10,881 bases of DNA from Rhizobiaceae bacterium (lineage in GTDB: Bacteria > Pseudomonadota > Alphaproteobacteria > Rhizobiales > Rhizobiaceae), in the NCBI GenBank assembly GCA_028865845.1, contig JAGWJK010000069.1, positions 1-10,881 of the forward strand. Reading direction: 5' to 3'. Below are positions 9,523 through 10,881 of this stretch, piece by piece. Under the pieces are notes generated by a model. It was not told the origin of the DNA, searched no databases, and worked only from the letters and a program-made list of their open reading frames with translations. Within the stretch, counting starts at the first letter, position 1. Each line of letters starts with the position of its first letter. A program made the position numbers and the translations under genes.

Positions 9523-9999
9523 ATGGTTGAAAAGGTACCGATGACGCAGAACGGGTTCGTCAAGCTGCAGGAAGAACTGCGCTGGCGTCAGCAGGAAGAG
9601 CGCCCGCGAATCATCGAGGCAATTGCGGAAGCACGCGCCCATGGCGACCTGTCCGAAAATGCCGAGTACCACGCTGCCAAGGAAGCGCAGAGCCACAACG
9701 AAGGCCGCATCGGCGAGCTCGAAGACCTGACGGCACGCGCAGAAGTCATCGACCTCACCAAGATGTCCGGCTCGAAGATCAAGTTCGGCGCGAAAGTGAA
9801 GCTCGTCGACGAAGATACCGACGAAGAAAAGATCTATCAGATCGTCGGCGATCAGGAAGCCGACGTGAAGGCAGGCCGCATCTCCATCTCCTCGCCGATC
9901 GCCCGTGCGCTGATCGGCAAGGAAGTCGGCGATTCCATCGAGGTCAATGCACCCGGCGGCGCCAAGGGTTACGAAATCCTCTCCATTACCTGGGGTTGA
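9523..9999 (+). CDS. greA: Transcription elongation factor GreA
   Basis: Binds the secondary channel of RNA polymerase and stimulates cleavage of the 3' end of backtracked RNA, rescuing stalled complexes in the cytosol. The length of 158 residues is standard. The N-terminal coiled coil (about 1-78) carries the tip sequence [15 protein letters not shown], whose acidic D42 and E45 correspond to the Mg-coordinating residues of E. coli GreA. The C-terminal FKBP-like domain (about 82-158) includes [17 protein letters not shown] and the usual end GYEILSI. The ATG at 9523 follows GAAGGA (9509-9514) with 8 bases between. The in-frame ATG at 9541 (MTQNGF) is a less likely alternative, because the first start has the better site. 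The next gene begins 6 bases after the stop, so the two are probably one transcript. Regulation by its leader hairpin is plausible. Confidence 0.97.
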   Translation: MVEKVPMTQNGFVKLQEELRWRQQEERPRIIEAIAEARAHGDLSENAEYHAAKEAQSHNEGRIGELEDLTARAEVIDLTKMSGSKIKFGAKVKLVDEDTDEEKIYQIVGDQEADVKAGRISISSPIARALIGKEVGDSIEVNAPGGAKGYEILSITWG

Positions 10000-10005
10000 T
10001 CTTCC

Positions 10006-10881
10006 GTGCGGGATCGCGACGCATCGCATCTGGGCGATATCCGTGAGATCGAGGTCATCGCGACGAATTTCAAACGCCGGCTCTCCGGCGTTACTTCCAC
10101 GATCGGTCAATTGATCCCCAAGCAGATCGAGCTTGGCTGCCGTATCGTGACACTCGGGCCGGGCCTGCCGGCCCATCTGCCGAAGCTCGAATGGTCGCGG
10201 CTTGCCGGCCTCTGGACGAAGCCTCGGCGTCACCGCGTCCGTGTCTGGCATGCGCGCCGCAACAACGAGATGCTGGTCGGGCTGCTGCTCCGATCCATCC
10301 TGCGCATGCCGCTGAAACTGGTCTTCACCTCGGCGGCGCAGCGTCGCCACACCGGTTACACGCGCTGGCTCATCCGCCGAATGGACGCGGTCATCGCCAC
10401 CAGCAGTCGCTCCGGCAGCTTCCTGCAGGTGCCGCATACCGTTATCCAACACGGTGTCGACCTCAAGCTTTTCCATCCGCCTGAGGTGCCCGATGACCGG
10501 ATGGCCGCGACCGGCCTGCCCGGCAAATATCTGGTCGGCTGCTTCGGCCGCGTGCGCCACCAGAAGGGCACCGATCTTTTCGTCAAGTCGATGATCGAGC
10601 TTCTGCCGCAACATCCTGACTGGACTGCGGTCGTCTGCGGCCGTGTGACGGCGGAACATCGCGGTTTTGGTGATGACCTGGTGAAAATGGTAGCTGCAGC
10701 CGGCCTTGCCGACCGCATCCGCTTTCTCGGTGAAGTCGATGACATCAGGCCCTGGTATCGGCGCGCGACCCTCTATGTCGCCCCGTCCCGAAACGAAGGC
10801 TTCGGCCTGACGCCGCTCGAAGCCATGGCGTCGCGCACGGCGGTCGTCGCTTCCGATGCCGGCGCCTATGCCGAGATGATC
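10006..10881 (+). CDS. lpcC: Lipopolysaccharide core glycosyltransferase, GT4 family (LpcC/LpsB-like), 3' end cut by window edge
   Basis: Retaining glycosyltransferase that adds a sugar to the inner core of lipopolysaccharide; R. leguminosarum LpcC uses GDP-mannose, and S. meliloti LpsB is its counterpart. The frame is open from GTG 10006 to the window end (292 codons). It cannot extend upstream, because the greA stop (TGA 9997) is in the same frame, and the first in-frame ATG is about 90 codons in; GTG is therefore the start. The N-terminal Rossmann half contains NFKRRLSGVTSTIGQLIP and FTSAAQRRHTGYTRWLI. The sugar-nucleotide half has IQHGVDLKLFHP (148-158), FGRVRHQKGTD (180-190) and the GT4 E-x7-E motif NEGFGLTPLE (E264, E272). 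About 60 residues are probably missing. Location right after greA is what I recall for lpsB in S. meliloti. The GT4 fold is certain; the exact sugar is inferred from the homologues. Confidence 0.88.
   Translation, partial: MRDRDASHLGDIREIEVIATNFKRRLSGVTSTIGQLIPKQIELGCRIVTLGPGLPAHLPKLEWSRLAGLWTKPRRHRVRVWHARRNNEMLVGLLLRSILRMPLKLVFTSAAQRRHTGYTRWLIRRMDAVIATSSRSGSFLQVPHTVIQHGVDLKLFHPPEVPDDRMAATGLPGKYLVGCFGRVRHQKGTDLFVKSMIELLPQHPDWTAVVCGRVTAEHRGFGDDLVKMVAAAGLADRIRFLGEVDDIRPWYRRATLYVAPSRNEGFGLTPLEAMASRTAVVASDAGAYAEMI

Noticed and set aside
9436..10659. Minus-strand open frame of 407 codons across greA and the glycosyltransferase gene
   Set aside because: It spans two recognised genes on the other strand and resembles no protein family.

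Overview
The window reads as chromosomal DNA of an alphaproteobacterium of the Rhizobiales, most likely Rhizobium or a close relative. The support is high-GC codon use throughout, an elongated CarB of the alphaproteobacterial kind, a YpfJ-type metallopeptidase, and greA followed 6 bases later by an LpcC/LpsB-type lipopolysaccharide core glycosyltransferase. That last order is one I recall from Sinorhizobium meliloti and R. leguminosarum; it was not checked by a search. No rRNA, tRNA, CRISPR array, transposase or integrase is visible.

Left part (1-2560). A TetA-like MFS exporter runs leftward off the window edge. Behind its start, on the same strand, lies the last 40 or so codons of a LysR-type regulator that has no N-terminal part, so it is a gene remnant. 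It backs directly onto a rightward aldo/keto reductase gene, as a divergent regulator/target pair would after most of the regulator was deleted. The reductase has Asp, Tyr and Lys of the usual catalytic tetrad but Ala where His is expected.

Middle (2561-7497). A perfect 12-bp hairpin separates the reductase from the convergent ypfJ gene, a membrane-anchored zinc metallopeptidase. A 441-base divergent intergenic region leads to carB, the large subunit of carbamoyl-phosphate synthase (arginine and pyrimidine synthesis). A terminator-like hairpin with five T's sits 28 bases before the carB start, which suggests control by attenuation. A clear terminator follows carB.

Right part (7498-10881). 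After a 349-base region with no recognisable gene comes a DHA2-family (EmrB/QacA-like) MFS exporter with a hairpin in its short leader. Then comes greA (transcript cleavage factor), whose leader holds a strong intrinsic-terminator-like structure downstream of the best promoter candidate. The window ends inside the lpcC-like glycosyltransferase gene, probably co-transcribed with greA.

Most genes here are housekeeping or common accessory genes. I see no clear sign of an undescribed multi-gene system. The points most worth a second look are the terminator-like leaders of carB and greA, the decayed LysR gene and the His-less reductase.
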